Assembly: GCA_947447825.1 (NCBI GenBank)
Contig: CANFLL010000001.1
Location: forward strand, 124,001-188,000
Direction of reading: 5' to 3'
Source: Chitinophagaceae bacterium
GTDB taxonomy: Bacteria > Bacteroidota > Bacteroidia > Chitinophagales > Chitinophagaceae
Length of the DNA: 64,000 nt
The notes below the pieces were generated by a model that was not told the origin of the DNA, searched no databases, and was given only the letters and a program-made list of their open reading frames with translations. The translations under genes and the position numbers were made by a program. Of the stretch, positions 10,223 through 19,919 are shown in pieces. How positions within the stretch are numbered: position 1 is the stretch's first letter; each line of letters starts with the position of its first letter.

Positions 10223-11602
10223 ATGCTTGCAATTACCTCTCTATCAGATACTCAGAAAATACATTTCATTGGCGTTGCCGGAACAGGAATGAGTGCCATC
10301 GCCCAATATCTTTCCGCCGCAGGAAAAACAATTACTGGTAGTGATCGCTACTTTCATCCCACAGAAAAAAATGATACACAGGAAAAGCTAATTGCTGAAG
10401 AAATCCAATGTTTTCTGCAAGATGGTAGTGGAATAGATGAACTAACACAGATTGTTGTGATTTCTACAGCCATTGAAGAAACAAATGTGGAAATACAAAA
10501 AGCTCGAAGTTTATCAATACCCATAATGAAAAGGGCTGAACTTCTTAGCCTAATTGTTAAAGAAAAACGCAGCATTGCTATTGGTGGAACAAGTGGAAAA
10601 AGCACCACTTCGGCCATGTTGTTCGATATTTTAGATTTTGCTGGTTTATCACCTAGTATCATTAGTGGTGCCGGTTTGGTGAGGTTGCAAGAACAAGGGA
10701 AGATTGGCAATGCACAAATGGGTAAAGGAGATTTATTGGTGATAGAAGCCGATGAAAGTGATGGATCGATTGTTAATTATCATCCTGGAATTGGGGTATT
10801 ATTAAACATTGATAAAGACCATAAAGAGATTAGTGAACTACAAGAAATATTTGAAACCTTTAAACGGAACAGCAACGTTTTTATAGTGAATGCTTCGCAA
10901 CGATTAACCAATGCGTTCTCCCAAAACATCATGCAAGACTTTAGCTCCACCGATGCACATGCCAAATACAAGGCTACTAGCTTTGTGCAAACGGGTTTGC
11001 AAATCAATTTCTTCATCAATCACATTCCTTTTTCGCTTGAGGCCATTGGGAAACACAACATGGAAAATGTGTTAGCAGCCGTGACTGTAGCCAATCAGTT
11101 AGGCGTTAGTTTGGAGGTGTGTAGTAGGGCTATATCGAAATATAAAGGAATCTATAGGCGCAATCAGGTGCTAGGAAAAAAGAATAATGTGTGGGTGATA
11201 GACGATTATGCGCACAATCCGGCTAAGGTTGCTGCGGCAATAGTAGGGGTGCAACCGCTTGCTAAAAAGGTGATTGCTTGGTTTCAGCCACATGGCTATG
11301 GACCTACTCGTTTTTTACGGAAAGATTTTGTGGAAGCCATCAGTGCAGCACTTCGCCCTCAGGATGAGATTTGGATGAGTGAAATATTTTATGCTGGTGG
11401 CACTGCTTTAAAAGATATTAGTGCTAATGATTTAATTTCTGATATAAGACTTCATACCCATAATGCCTATTTTGTGGAGGATAGAAGATTTCTTCTTGCT
11501 GCCCAACGTCCACATTTTACTGACGATTGTGTGCTGTTACTAATGGGTGCCAGAGACCCAAGCTTAGATGCTTTTGCCAAAGGGATGTTTGAAGCTTTGT
11601 AG
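10223..11602 (+). CDS. MurC-like Mur ligase
   Basis: The 459-aa protein has the three-domain Mur ligase layout: an N-terminal Rossmann-like domain (IHFIGVAGTGMSAIAQYL, about residues 13-30), a central ATPase with P-loop GGTSGKSTTSAML (about 119-131), and a C-terminal domain containing DDYAHNPAK. The order and the opening motif are MurC-type, the enzyme that joins L-alanine to UDP-MurNAc. The family P-loop is usually GTHGKTTT; here it is GTSGKSTT, so the His is replaced, although the phosphate-binding Lys is kept. The gene is not in a dcw cluster. It could therefore be a MurC paralogue or an Mpl-like recycling ligase rather than the essential MurC. The start is ATG 10223; the stop is followed by a long non-coding region. 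Confidence 0.8.
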   Translation: MLAITSLSDTQKIHFIGVAGTGMSAIAQYLSAAGKTITGSDRYFHPTEKNDTQEKLIAEEIQCFLQDGSGIDELTQIVVISTAIEETNVEIQKARSLSIPIMKRAELLSLIVKEKRSIAIGGTSGKSTTSAMLFDILDFAGLSPSIISGAGLVRLQEQGKIGNAQMGKGDLLVIEADESDGSIVNYHPGIGVLLNIDKDHKEISELQEIFETFKRNSNVFIVNASQRLTNAFSQNIMQDFSSTDAHAKYKATSFVQTGLQINFFINHIPFSLEAIGKHNMENVLAAVTVANQLGVSLEVCSRAISKYKGIYRRNQVLGKKNNVWVIDDYAHNPAKVAAAIVGVQPLAKKVIAWFQPHGYGPTRFLRKDFVEAISAALRPQDEIWMSEIFYAGGTALKDISANDLISDIRLHTHNAYFVEDRRFLLAAQRPHFTDDCVLLLMGARDPSLDAFAKGMFEAL

Positions 11603-12230
11603 ATTTTAAGGTGGGTTAAAAGTTACAAGGTGAAAGTAAAAAGTAAGAAAACCATTTTATTGAATTGAATATTGCTTTATTTTTTTGGGCTTGATTCCTT
11701 AGCAGACACCTAGCGTCTTAGTTGGCACACTAAACGGAAATGAATAGCAATTATTAGATTCGTGTTTCATATTGGGTAACCCAAATTCTAATTATCTCGG
11801 TAGAATACCCCTCAATTTGTGATGCAAATACACGCACTATCACCATTCTGCGAGTTTTTAATACCCATTAAGTTTCTTTTTGATTGAAATATGGAATCTC
11901 AATTATTACGCACACAGTTAATTCTACTTTGACACATTAGATTTCATACCTTTTGTGTGTAATATTTTGAAGTTAAGCATTCGTTTTTTATCAAAAACTT
12001 TAGGCCAACAGGTAAACCCATTTATTGTAAGAACAAAATATTGAGGTTGGTTACACTTGTGAAAATTGATTTGACCACAAGGAATGATAAATTCCGTTGA
12101 TTTCAAATGAAGGAAGTTTCTCTCATTTCTCAAACCAAATTCTGCTGAGTAAAATCTATAAAACCCTTAAAACCCTTTACTGTAAATGAATACACCATTT
12201 ACTTCAGCAATTTTAGCATCAAAAAGCGTC
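11603..12230. other. Non-coding stretch after the MurC-like gene
   Basis: No gene is supported. A 13-base palindrome TTGGGTAACCCAA occurs near 11774-11786. An open frame on the minus strand at 11924-12133 has no family resemblance, signal or context. Confidence 0.5.
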
Positions 12231-12440
12231 ATTTATTCACCTGAGTCAGTCCACGACTCACCTGAGTCGTGGACTGACTCAGGTGAGTCGTCGACTCGCT
12301 CAACTGAGTCCTTGTCTGACTCAAGTGAGTCGTCGACAGACTCAGGTGAATCTTTTCCTGACTCAGGTGAGTCGTGGACTGACTCAGGTGAACCTTTCGC
12401 TGACTCAAGTGAATATATGCGTGATTCAGTTGAATAAATG
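12231..12440. repeat. Tandem array A, ten 21-bp palindromic units
   Basis: Cores of the type GACTCAGGTGAGTC recur with centres at 12240, 12261, 12282, 12303, 12324, 12345, 12366, 12387, 12408 and 12429, an exact 21-bp spacing. Left-hand units carry a CC centre and right-hand ones GG or variants. Because 21 is a multiple of three the array is open in several frames and mimics a heptapeptide-repeat protein (DSGESWT type), but no gene is implied. Confidence 0.9.
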
Positions 12441-12708
12441 TAAGAAAGAGGACAAAAGAAAGTGCTCATTTTGATATTCTGCATGTTTGTGATAAGCTTC
12501 AAGTAAGTTTAGATTTTTCTAAGAGTTGGAACGGGGGCATAAAAATTTATCGCTTTTCCTTCTGAAATTAGCGGTAAGCTCATGAGGGATTACAGTCGTT
12601 TTAATCTGAGAAAGTAGAATTTAGTGGTAAAACGTTAGGAGCTATAATGCTTGTAATCTTTACATTGGTTTTAGTTTTTTGCTATGAAAATACCAATACC
12701 TAAATTGA

Positions 12709-12716
12709 TATATTTG
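12709..12716 (+). promoter_or_regulatory. Probable -7 element of pheT
   Basis: TATATTTG matches the Bacteroidota TAnnTTTG box and lies 21 bp before the pheT ATG. No well-spaced -33 TTTG is evident. Confidence 0.4.
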
Positions 12717-12736
12717 CAGCTCTTTAATTTTGACGA

Positions 12737-15157
12737 ATGACTATTAGCTACAATTGGTTACAAGAATACTTGCCTGAAGTAATAGAACCTGAAAAACTTT
12801 CTAAAATTCTTACTAGTATTGGGTTAGAAGTAGAAAGCATGGAACCTTATCAGAGTGTGAAAGGAGGACTTGCTGGGTTAGTTATTGGCGAAGTACTTAC
12901 CTGCTCTCAACATCCAAATGCGGATAAACTAAAAATTACTTCTGTCAATACGGGTGCTGCCGAACCACTAAAGATTGTTTGCGGTGCTGCTAATGTGGCT
13001 GCTGGGCAAAAAGTTGTGGTGGCAACGGTGGGCACTACCATCTATCCTTCATCGGGTGAGCCATTAACAATGCGTGTGGCGAAAATTAGGGGTGAAGAAA
13101 GCTTCGGGATGATTTGTGCAGAGGATGAAATAGGATTAGGAGCTAGCCATGCAGGTATCCTAGTTTTGCCTTCTGATGTGAAAGTGGGTATGCCAGCAGC
13201 AGAATATTTTAAACCATACAACGACATCATCTACGAAATAGGATTAACGCCTAACCGAATGGATGCCATGAGTCACCTTGGTGTGGCAAAGGATGTTTGT
13301 GCTTATTTGACGCATCATTTTTCGGGTGAAGCCAAGGTGAAAAGCCCGTTCAATAATTCATTTAAAGTAGAAAATAAAAACCTCATCATTCCAGTTTCTA
13401 TTGAGGATACTACTGCATGCCCTCGTTATGCTGGTGTTAGCATTAGTGGTATTGAGGTGAAGGAATCACCAGATTGGTTGAAAAATAAATTGAAAGCTAT
13501 TGGTCAAAGAAGCATTAATAACGTGGTGGACATTACCAATTTCATCCTGAATGAAACCGGACAACCATTGCACGCCTTTGATGTAGATAAAATTGAAGGC
13601 AAAAGTATTGTTGTAAAACAAGCAGCAGCCGAAACCTTGTTTACTACACTTGACGAAAAGGAAAGAAAGCTGTTTGCCGAAGACTTATTGATATGCAATG
13701 GCAATAAAGAACCTATGTGCATTGCAGGTGTATTCGGTGGATTGCATAGTGGCGTTTCTTCTGCAACTTCAAACATCTTTTTAGAGAGTGCCGTGTTTGC
13801 TTCTTCAGGTATAAGAAAAACATCTTTAAAGCATGGGCTTCGCACAGATGCTGCCACAAGATTCGAAAAAGGCGTTGACATATCTAATGCCATTAATGTG
13901 TTGAAACGAGCTGCCTTATTGATTAAGGAAGTGGCTGGTGGAACAATAAGTAGCGACATTGTTGATGTTTATCCTTCTCCAAAAGAGAAAACATTGGTGT
14001 CGTTAAAATATCAATATTTAAAGAAACTAAGTGGTAAAAACTATCATCCTGATACGGTTAAAAAGATTTTGGTAGCCTTAGGATTCGAGATTAACCGAGA
14101 AGGGATTGATGAAATATCGGTTACCGTTCCGTTTAGCAAACCAGACATTAGCCTTCCTGCCGACCTAGTGGAAGAGATTATTCGTATTGATGGACTGGAT
14201 AATATTGGCATCCCAACAACTATTACTATTTCGCCTTCCATCAATTCATTGGGCTTTAAAGAATCATTAAAAGAGAAGATTGCAAGCTATTTGGCAGGAC
14301 AAGGATTTAATGAAATTGTTACTAACTCTATCACCAATAGTAAATATTTTAATCAAGAAACACTTGCTGATACCGTGAAGATGATGAACAACCTGAGTGC
14401 CGATTTGGATGTGTTGCGTCCTTCTATGTTGGAAACAGGGTTGGAGTGTATTGCCTATAATAATAATAGAAAAAATAATAACCTACAGTTATTCGAATAT
14501 GGCAAAACTTATCATACCAAAGGTGTAGGTTCTTATCGTGAGGATGAGCATTTGGCTGTTTACATCACTGGCGATAATCATGAAGATACTTGGCAAGAAA
14601 AATCAAAGTCTTTCGATTTTTACAGGGCAAAAGGTGTGGCACAAGCCATCATAAATCTTTGTGGACTGGACAAAATAAAATTTACTAAGGAGGAAGGCAG
14701 CGATTTTATTTCTGTTTCTGTTTCTAAACAGCAAATAGCAACAATAACCATAGTGAATGCTGCAACCTTAAAGGCATTCAGCATTAAGCAAGCAGTTTAT
14801 TTTGTGGATGTTAATTTCACCAACTTACTTCAACTTGTAGAAAAAAATAAGATTGTTTATAAGGAAGTGTCTAAGTTCCCTGCCGTGCAAAGAGATTTGG
14901 CATTGGTAGTGGATAAAAACACCACATTCAACACACTCGAGACTGTGTTGAAGAAAGCTAATTTAACTAAATTGCAATCAATGCGCTTGTTTGATGTTTT
15001 TGAAAGTGATAAATTAGGTGTTGGAAAGAAATCGATGGCTGTGAACTTTACTTTCTTAGATGAAGAAAAAACACTTACAGATAAAGAAACGGATGCCATG
15101 ATGAGCAAGATTATTAGTTCATTTGAAAATGAATTGAAAGCAGAAATAAGAAAATAA
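12737..15157 (+). CDS. pheT: Phenylalanyl-tRNA synthetase beta subunit
   Basis: The 806-aa protein is the large subunit of the alpha2beta2 enzyme that charges tRNA-Phe. An N-terminal EMAP-like tRNA-binding domain spans about residues 43-150 (GEVLTCSQHPNADKLKI, IVCGAANV). The B3/B4 editing region follows (QRSINNVVDITNFILNETGQ, HAFDVDKI), then the B5 domain (about 400-475), the pseudo-catalytic core, and a C-terminal FDX-ACB domain (KFPAVQRDLALVVDK, about 713-806). pheS is not adjacent. The two downstream genes (coiled-coil, zapA) share the strand, a common Bacteroidota arrangement. Confidence 0.96.
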   Translation: MTISYNWLQEYLPEVIEPEKLSKILTSIGLEVESMEPYQSVKGGLAGLVIGEVLTCSQHPNADKLKITSVNTGAAEPLKIVCGAANVAAGQKVVVATVGTTIYPSSGEPLTMRVAKIRGEESFGMICAEDEIGLGASHAGILVLPSDVKVGMPAAEYFKPYNDIIYEIGLTPNRMDAMSHLGVAKDVCAYLTHHFSGEAKVKSPFNNSFKVENKNLIIPVSIEDTTACPRYAGVSISGIEVKESPDWLKNKLKAIGQRSINNVVDITNFILNETGQPLHAFDVDKIEGKSIVVKQAAAETLFTTLDEKERKLFAEDLLICNGNKEPMCIAGVFGGLHSGVSSATSNIFLESAVFASSGIRKTSLKHGLRTDAATRFEKGVDISNAINVLKRAALLIKEVAGGTISSDIVDVYPSPKEKTLVSLKYQYLKKLSGKNYHPDTVKKILVALGFEINREGIDEISVTVPFSKPDISLPADLVEEIIRIDGLDNIGIPTTITISPSINSLGFKESLKEKIASYLAGQGFNEIVTNSITNSKYFNQETLADTVKMMNNLSADLDVLRPSMLETGLECIAYNNNRKNNNLQLFEYGKTYHTKGVGSYREDEHLAVYITGDNHEDTWQEKSKSFDFYRAKGVAQAIINLCGLDKIKFTKEEGSDFISVSVSKQQIATITIVNAATLKAFSIKQAVYFVDVNFTNLLQLVEKNKIVYKEVSKFPAVQRDLALVVDKNTTFNTLETVLKKANLTKLQSMRLFDVFESDKLGVGKKSMAVNFTFLDEEKTLTDKETDAMMSKIISSFENELKAEIRK

Positions 15158-15165
15158 ATTAGCGA

Positions 15166-15253
15166 TTGGTATTTGATAGTTGAAAGTTTATAATTGATCA
15201 CTCACAATTATAAATTACCAATTTTTAGTTTTTTAATTACCAATTATCAAATA
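15166..15253. repeat. AT-rich inverted repeats between pheT and the coiled-coil gene
   Basis: Perfect 10-bp arms TTTATAATTG (15187-15196) and CAATTATAAA (15205-15214) form a hairpin. Outer words TTGGTATTTGATA and AATTACCAATTATCAAA are also approximately complementary. It lies in the leader of the downstream gene. Confidence 0.5.
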
Positions 15254-15258
15254 AAAAG

Positions 15259-15558
15259 ATGAATATATTAAGTGGTCAATTAGTACAATTTCAGCAGAAA
15301 CTGATGCGTGTTTTAAAGCAATACGATCAGTTGCAGAAAGAGAATGCTCGGCTGAAAAAGGAATTGGCAAAAAAAGATATTCATCTAAAAGCAAAAGAAG
15401 ATTTGCTGAAAGGATTACAGGAAAAGGTGGATGCGCTTCAATTTAGTAAGGGTGCATTTTCGGAAGATGAAAAAGAACAATTGAATGCACGAATAAATAC
15501 TTACATAAAGGAAATAGATAGATGCATGATGTTGTTGAATGGTATGCCTAAAGAATAA
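15259..15558 (+). CDS. Small coiled-coil protein upstream of zapA
   Basis: This 99-aa protein has no recognisable enzyme motif. Residues about 8-65 have a heptad pattern rich in Lys, Glu and Leu (QYDQLQKENARLKKELAKK), predicting one long coiled coil, and there is no signal peptide. Its position between pheT and zapA recurs in Bacteroidota as far as I know. By analogy with ZapA-ZapB a cell-division accessory role is possible, but this is inference from context and coiled-coil shape only. Confidence 0.75.
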   Translation: MNILSGQLVQFQQKLMRVLKQYDQLQKENARLKKELAKKDIHLKAKEDLLKGLQEKVDALQFSKGAFSEDEKEQLNARINTYIKEIDRCMMLLNGMPKE

Positions 15559-15689
15559 GGAAGTTGAAAGTAATAAATTGGAAGTAATAAGTAAAAAAGA
15601 CACTGCTTTGAACTAGAAGGTGCTTAATTTATTTTGATTATATTCCTTATCAGTCTTCAACTTAGTACAACAAAAGTTACAAATTCGGA

Positions 15690-15745
15690 CGCTAATCCTT
15701 TGTGTCCCTGGTTTATTCCTTGTGACCTTTTGTGGTTAAACTCCT
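15690..15745 (+). repeat. Partial relic of the dispersed MITE-like element
   Basis: Words such as ATCCTTTGTGTCCCTGG and CTTTTGTGGTTAAAC match, imperfectly, the right half of the elements at 36591-36757 and 59542-59707. The terminal inverted repeats are not preserved, so this is at most an eroded fragment or a product of the same repeat vocabulary. Confidence 0.35.
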
Positions 15746-15786
15746 TAGTTTTTCATCAGAAAACTTTTCACCCACAAATAAATATA

Positions 15787-16107
15787 ATGGAAGATAGTCA
15801 TTTAATTCCCGTCAATATTGCCATTGGTGATAGAACTTATCGCCTAAAAGTTGCTCCCGAAGACGAGGAGGTTTTGCGAAGTACCATCAAAATTATTAAC
15901 CAAAAAATTGTAGAATACAAAAGAGAGTTTGCGGGTAAAGACATGCAAGACTATATAAGTATGGTTTTGATATGGTTAGCCACAGAAGAAACCAAAACTG
16001 CTAGCCACATTGTTGAAATACAAAATGCCAAGACAAAATTAGAGATGTTTGAAAGGCATCTTGATAAAGTTTTAGTAGAAGAAGAGGAAAACAAAGAGAA
16101 AGAATAA
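15787..16107 (+). CDS. zapA: Cell division protein ZapA
   Basis: The 106-aa protein matches ZapA, which bundles FtsZ protofilaments at the division ring. It opens with LIPVNIAIGDRTYRLKVAPE, the typical N-terminal beta-hairpin, followed by EEVLRSTIKIINQKI and a C-terminal coiled coil ending in an acidic EEEENKEKE tail. I chose ATG 15787 because the family domain begins directly there; the frame is open further upstream but that part reads as repeat-like non-coding sequence. The preceding coiled-coil gene may encode its partner. Confidence 0.9.
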   Translation: MEDSHLIPVNIAIGDRTYRLKVAPEDEEVLRSTIKIINQKIVEYKREFAGKDMQDYISMVLIWLATEETKTASHIVEIQNAKTKLEMFERHLDKVLVEEEENKEKE

Positions 16108-16154
16108 ACGTAATAATAGAATAGTAAATTAATAACAAGTACAAATTATACAGT

Positions 16155-17366
16155 ATGCCAGGGTTTGAAATATTTGGAGAAGAAGAAAGAAAACACATAA
16201 ATGACGTTATGGAAACAGGCATTATTATGCGTTATGGGTTCGATGGGCCTCGAAAAGGTGTGTTTAAGTCTATTGAATTAGAAAAGAAAATAACCGAAAC
16301 CTTTGGTTGCGAATATGCTCAGCTGGCAAGCAGTGGCACGGCTGCTCTGACCACTGCAATGGCTGCTTTAGGTATTGGATATGGCGACGAAATCATTATG
16401 CCTGCGTTCACGTTTGTGGCTAGCTTCGAGGCTGTTTTGAGTGTAGGAGCCATCCCAATTATGGTTGATATTGACGAAACCCTTACCCTTAATCCTGCCT
16501 CTGTAAGGGCTGCCATTACCTCGAAAACTAAATGCGTAATGCCTGTACACATGTGTGGAAGCATGGCCGATTTGGATGCGTTGAAAGCCATTTGCAATGA
16601 GCATAACCTGATTTTGCTTGAAGATGCTTGCCAAGCTATTGGCGGAACTTATAATGGCAAAGCTTTGGGTACAATTGGTGATGCTGGTACATTTAGCTTC
16701 GATTTTGTGAAAACAATTACTTGTGGCGAAGGTGGCGTTGTGATGACAAACAATAAGGACGTATATGTAAAATGTGATGGATATACCGATCATGGGCATG
16801 ACCATCTTGGTGTGGACAGGGGGGCAGATCTTCATCCTTTTATTGGTTACAACTATCGAATTAGTGAACTTCATGCGGCACTTGGTTTGGCACAAATAGG
16901 TAAACTAGACAAGATTTTATCTATTCAAAAGAAAAATAATCTAATTCTTAAAAGCTATTTAGAGCAGATTCCTGAAGTGACTTTTAGGGTTGTTCCAGAT
17001 GTTGAAGGCGACAGCTATAGTTTTATTAGTTGGTTTTTACCTTCTGAAACTTTGATGCAAGCATTAATTGAAGAACTAAAAAAACAAGGCATTTTGGCTG
17101 GCAACTTCTATTGGTTCAATAACAACTGGCATTACATTAAAAAGTGGCAACACCTTAAACATGTTCATACGCTAAACAACATTAGTGAGCAACAAAAAAC
17201 TGCATTGCAAAAATTGCAAACACAAGATTTTAGTGCAAGCGATGCAATTATGAGTCGTTGTGTTTCTACTGCAATTAGTTTGTCCTGGACTGAGGAACAA
17301 ATTCATGATAAAGGCGCAAAACTTGCCGCAGCCATCAAGAAAGCAATTGTAGAAGTTAATGGTTAG
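16155..17366 (+). CDS. DegT/DnrJ/EryC1/StrS-family PLP aminotransferase
   Basis: The 403-aa protein belongs to the sugar aminotransferase family that transfers an amino group from glutamate or glutamine to a keto-sugar. Seen motifs are the cofactor loop SSGTAALTTAM (about residues 55-65), PAFTFVAS, LLEDACQAIGG and the internal-aldimine lysine in FDFVKTITCGEGG (about residue 190). The opening MPGFEIFGEEER...MRYGFD resembles KdnA, the transaminase that makes 8-amino-Kdo, but I cannot confirm this by comparison. The gene follows zapA by 47 bp and ends before a terminator. A role in an amino sugar of LPS or surface glycan is inferred. Confidence 0.88.
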   Translation: MPGFEIFGEEERKHINDVMETGIIMRYGFDGPRKGVFKSIELEKKITETFGCEYAQLASSGTAALTTAMAALGIGYGDEIIMPAFTFVASFEAVLSVGAIPIMVDIDETLTLNPASVRAAITSKTKCVMPVHMCGSMADLDALKAICNEHNLILLEDACQAIGGTYNGKALGTIGDAGTFSFDFVKTITCGEGGVVMTNNKDVYVKCDGYTDHGHDHLGVDRGADLHPFIGYNYRISELHAALGLAQIGKLDKILSIQKKNNLILKSYLEQIPEVTFRVVPDVEGDSYSFISWFLPSETLMQALIEELKKQGILAGNFYWFNNNWHYIKKWQHLKHVHTLNNISEQQKTALQKLQTQDFSASDAIMSRCVSTAISLSWTEEQIHDKGAKLAAAIKKAIVEVNG

Positions 17367-17411
17367 TTATTAGTTGAATACAATGTTCAATCTAAACATT
17401 AAAGGAACATT

Positions 17412-17444
17412 AAGGAGGCTTCTCTTTTTGCGAGGCCTTCTTTT
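17412..17444 (+). terminator. Intrinsic terminator after the aminotransferase
   Basis: AAGGAGGC (17412-17419) pairs with GCCTTCTT (17435-17442) with one G-U pair, and the stem runs into CTTCTTTTG. It starts 46 bp after the stop codon. Confidence 0.6.
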
Positions 17445-17529
17445 GTAAATATCACTCTGGTAACTAAATAATTACTTAAAAATAAGAATCAAATTTCTAA
17501 ATAGTTAGATTAAAATTTGAAGAATGGCA

Positions 17530-18474
17530 CTATTGTGGCAACTTGCCTATCTTGACCAATAGTTCTTTCGTAAACTCCTCTGACCCTTCTTTATTCAAGT
17601 GAAAAATATCTGCAAATTTTTCAAAATGATCATTGTAGTTCGGGCTACTGCTAAAATCTAGAAAAGTAACTGCTGGGAACTCTTTAGTGATTGATAATAA
17701 CTTGTCCTTCCTTTCATTGGGTGTTTCGGGAACAATTGTGGGAGAAATTACAACATAAGTGGCAATGTGCGCATCAACACATTTTTGAAGAAACTGTCTA
17801 TATAAACTATAAGACAAGCTATCAATTTTTGGCTGTTTCTTCTCGTTATCAATCTTAGCTTGTGCAATAATCTTTTTAGTATATGTGATGCCAGCCTGAT
17901 TCATTTTTCTGATTATCGGGTCATAACCCTTATCATCCGAAGGGATTTTGTTTTCAAATATTTTATTATTAGCGGCAATAAAAAGCGATGAATTATAGGG
18001 GTAAATAGCACTTAACAACTTGTATCTTTCAAAAGGATTATCTAATTCTACATATTTAACTAATTCGGGATGCTTGTGGCAATAGGGTAACAAAATAGAC
18101 AGTTTTTCGTAGCGAGAAGGGTTTATGCTAAATTCCCAAGTGTTAATGTCTAAAATAACCATGGATGGTTTCTTTCTGCCAAAAATAACGTCTTGCACTG
18201 CCACATAATAAGGAATCTGCTGACCATCCCTTCCTACGTTATAGCAGGATTTGCCATAAGTATTCGATAAAATTGAGGTGGAATAATGGCGAACAGCTCT
18301 AGAACTACCAAAAATTAGTATGTCTTGGTTAGCACTGTCAATAGCATAAGTTGTTTGTGCAAATTGACCTTTATGCTGACTGAAATATAGTTGGCGTAAG
18401 CAAAAGCCGATAATTTGGTCAGTAACAATAAGTACCAATATGAAAAGCAAAAATCTTTTTAAAAACTGAGACAT
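17530..18474 (-). CDS. SGNH-hydrolase-like membrane-anchored protein, MBOAT partner
   Basis: The 314-aa protein has one N-terminal membrane helix (about residues 8-26) and then an SGNH-type domain exposed outside the cytoplasm: block I FGSSRAVRH (Ser near 57-58), block II VGRDGQQ, and the late DIFHLNKEG carrying the Asp-x-x-His pair. It lies 14 bp after the MBOAT gene on the same strand. MBOAT plus SGNH pairs (AlgI/AlgJ, PatA/PatB type) O-acetylate extracellular polysaccharides: the MBOAT brings the acetyl group across the membrane and the SGNH protein transfers it. The acceptor polymer is unknown; it could be cell wall glycan or the exopolysaccharide. Confidence 0.72.
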   Translation of the reverse strand: MSQFLKRFLLFILVLIVTDQIIGFCLRQLYFSQHKGQFAQTTYAIDSANQDILIFGSSRAVRHYSTSILSNTYGKSCYNVGRDGQQIPYYVAVQDVIFGRKKPSMVILDINTWEFSINPSRYEKLSILLPYCHKHPELVKYVELDNPFERYKLLSAIYPYNSSLFIAANNKIFENKIPSDDKGYDPIIRKMNQAGITYTKKIIAQAKIDNEKKQPKIDSLSYSLYRQFLQKCVDAHIATYVVISPTIVPETPNERKDKLLSITKEFPAVTFLDFSSSPNYNDHFEKFADIFHLNKEGSEEFTKELLVKIGKLPQ

Positions 18475-18488
18475 AAGGGTTGGATTGA

Positions 18489-19919
18489 TTAGAATTGAAA
18501 ATAAATAAATTGACCACCATTAAATACACCAAAAATTAAGATGGCTGCGATCATTGAAATGATAGAGCCCCATCTGATGAAAATGTTTGGATGCTGGAAA
18601 AAATTGAATTTCTCTGACAAGTATTCTTTTTTATATTCTATAAGGAATAACAATACAATTGCCAGAACACAATGCCCGAAGTTGCTAATGCTCTCCCCTA
18701 AAAATGGATGTTCCCCAATAGTTTTTAAATTTTTAATGATTGTAAAGGCATTTTCCATGGAAGTAGCACGGAAAAATATCCAAGCAAAAGTGACCAACAC
18801 AATTATGAAAAGCTGACGAACGATGTCGGTAATTTTTTTATTTACATGCAATTTTAGGTGCATATCCTTTGTAATAGGGGTAACCATTACGCCTATGATA
18901 TTAAAAACTGCATGCAACGCGCCCCAAACAATAAAGGTGTAATTAGCACCGTGCCAAATGCCGCTTACTAGAAATACGATGAATATATTTCTATAAAGTT
19001 TAAATTTGGATACACGGTTTCCACCCATCGGGATGTATAGATAATCGCGAAACCAGGTGGAAAGTGATATGTGCCATCTGCTCCAGAACTCATTGATAGA
19101 TTTTGCAAAATATGGCCGTCTAAAGTTGGTCATTAAATCGAAACCCATTGTTTTAGCACTACCAATTGCAATGTCTGAATAGCCCGAAAAGTCGCAATAA
19201 ATCTGTACCGAAAAAAACAAACAAGCAATGGCAATGGAGCTACCATTGTGCACTTCGGCATGGTCAAAAATGGAACTAACATAAATAGATAACCTATCTG
19301 CTACCACCAGTTTTTTAAAGAAGCCCCAAAGCATTTGTTTCAATCCATCCACCATATTGCCATAATCGAATGGATGATTTTCGTGCATTTGATGCAGAAT
19401 ATTCTGAGGACGTTCAATGGGGCCTGCAACTAATTGGGGATAAAACATTACATAAAGACTATAAATGCCAAAGTGCTTTTCTGCTTTTTGATTGCCTCTA
19501 TATACTTCTATTGTGTAGCTCATTGCTTGAAAAGTGTGAAAGGACAACCCAATAGGCAACAAAATGGTGAGGAAGGGGAGGGGGGTTTGGGCGTTGAAAT
19601 TGTTAAAAAGAATAGAAAGATTGGTATTTAGGAAATTGTAGTATTTAAAAAAAACTAACACCCCAATGTTGGCAGCCAAACTACAAAGAAGTAGTTGTTT
19701 TCGCTTTTTGGCATCAAGCGTCTTTTCCAAATAGATGCCAGCGTAATAATCTATCACGATTGTGAAGCCAAGAATAAGGATGTAAACCGGCACAAAAGCC
19801 ATGTAGAAATAGCAACTTGCAGCCAGCAAAAGCATCCAACGGTATTTGTGGTTGAGTATAAAATAGAGTGCAGTAACAACAATGTAGAAAATTGCAAAAA
19901 CTACAGAATTAAAAATCAT
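18489..19919 (-). CDS. MBOAT family O-acyltransferase (AlgI/PatA type)
   Basis: The 476-aa polytopic membrane protein has about ten hydrophobic segments and the MBOAT signatures: FWSRWHISLSTWFRDYLYIP, MGGNR and SGIWHGANYTFIVWGALHA. The invariant His is in GIWHG near residue 322. The length fits AlgI/DltB-like acyltransferases. It is the first gene of a two-gene minus-strand operon with the SGNH protein. Known members move acyl groups through the membrane for polysaccharide or teichoic acid modification; the substrate here is unknown. Confidence 0.9.
   Translation of the reverse strand: MIFNSVVFAIFYIVVTALYFILNHKYRWMLLLAASCYFYMAFVPVYILILGFTIVIDYYAGIYLEKTLDAKKRKQLLLCSLAANIGVLVFFKYYNFLNTNLSILFNNFNAQTPLPFLTILLPIGLSFHTFQAMSYTIEVYRGNQKAEKHFGIYSLYVMFYPQLVAGPIERPQNILHQMHENHPFDYGNMVDGLKQMLWGFFKKLVVADRLSIYVSSIFDHAEVHNGSSIAIACLFFSVQIYCDFSGYSDIAIGSAKTMGFDLMTNFRRPYFAKSINEFWSRWHISLSTWFRDYLYIPMGGNRVSKFKLYRNIFIVFLVSGIWHGANYTFIVWGALHAVFNIIGVMVTPITKDMHLKLHVNKKITDIVRQLFIIVLVTFAWIFFRATSMENAFTIIKNLKTIGEHPFLGESISNFGHCVLAIVLLFLIEYKKEYLSEKFNFFQHPNIFIRWGSIISMIAAILIFGVFNGGQFIYFQF

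Noticed and set aside
11924-12133. 69-codon frame on the minus strand
   Set aside because: No recognisable family, signal peptide or neighbour logic; composition is like the surrounding non-coding DNA.
12186-12502. Open frames on both strands across array A encoding Asp/Ser/Glu-rich heptapeptide repeats
   Set aside because: The 21-bp period is a multiple of three, so frames stay open on both strands without coding; no start signal or relative supports a protein.
15634-15786. Extended N-terminus of ZapA
   Set aside because: The extra 51 codons read through repeat-like sequence and are not ZapA-like; the conserved domain begins directly after ATG 15787.
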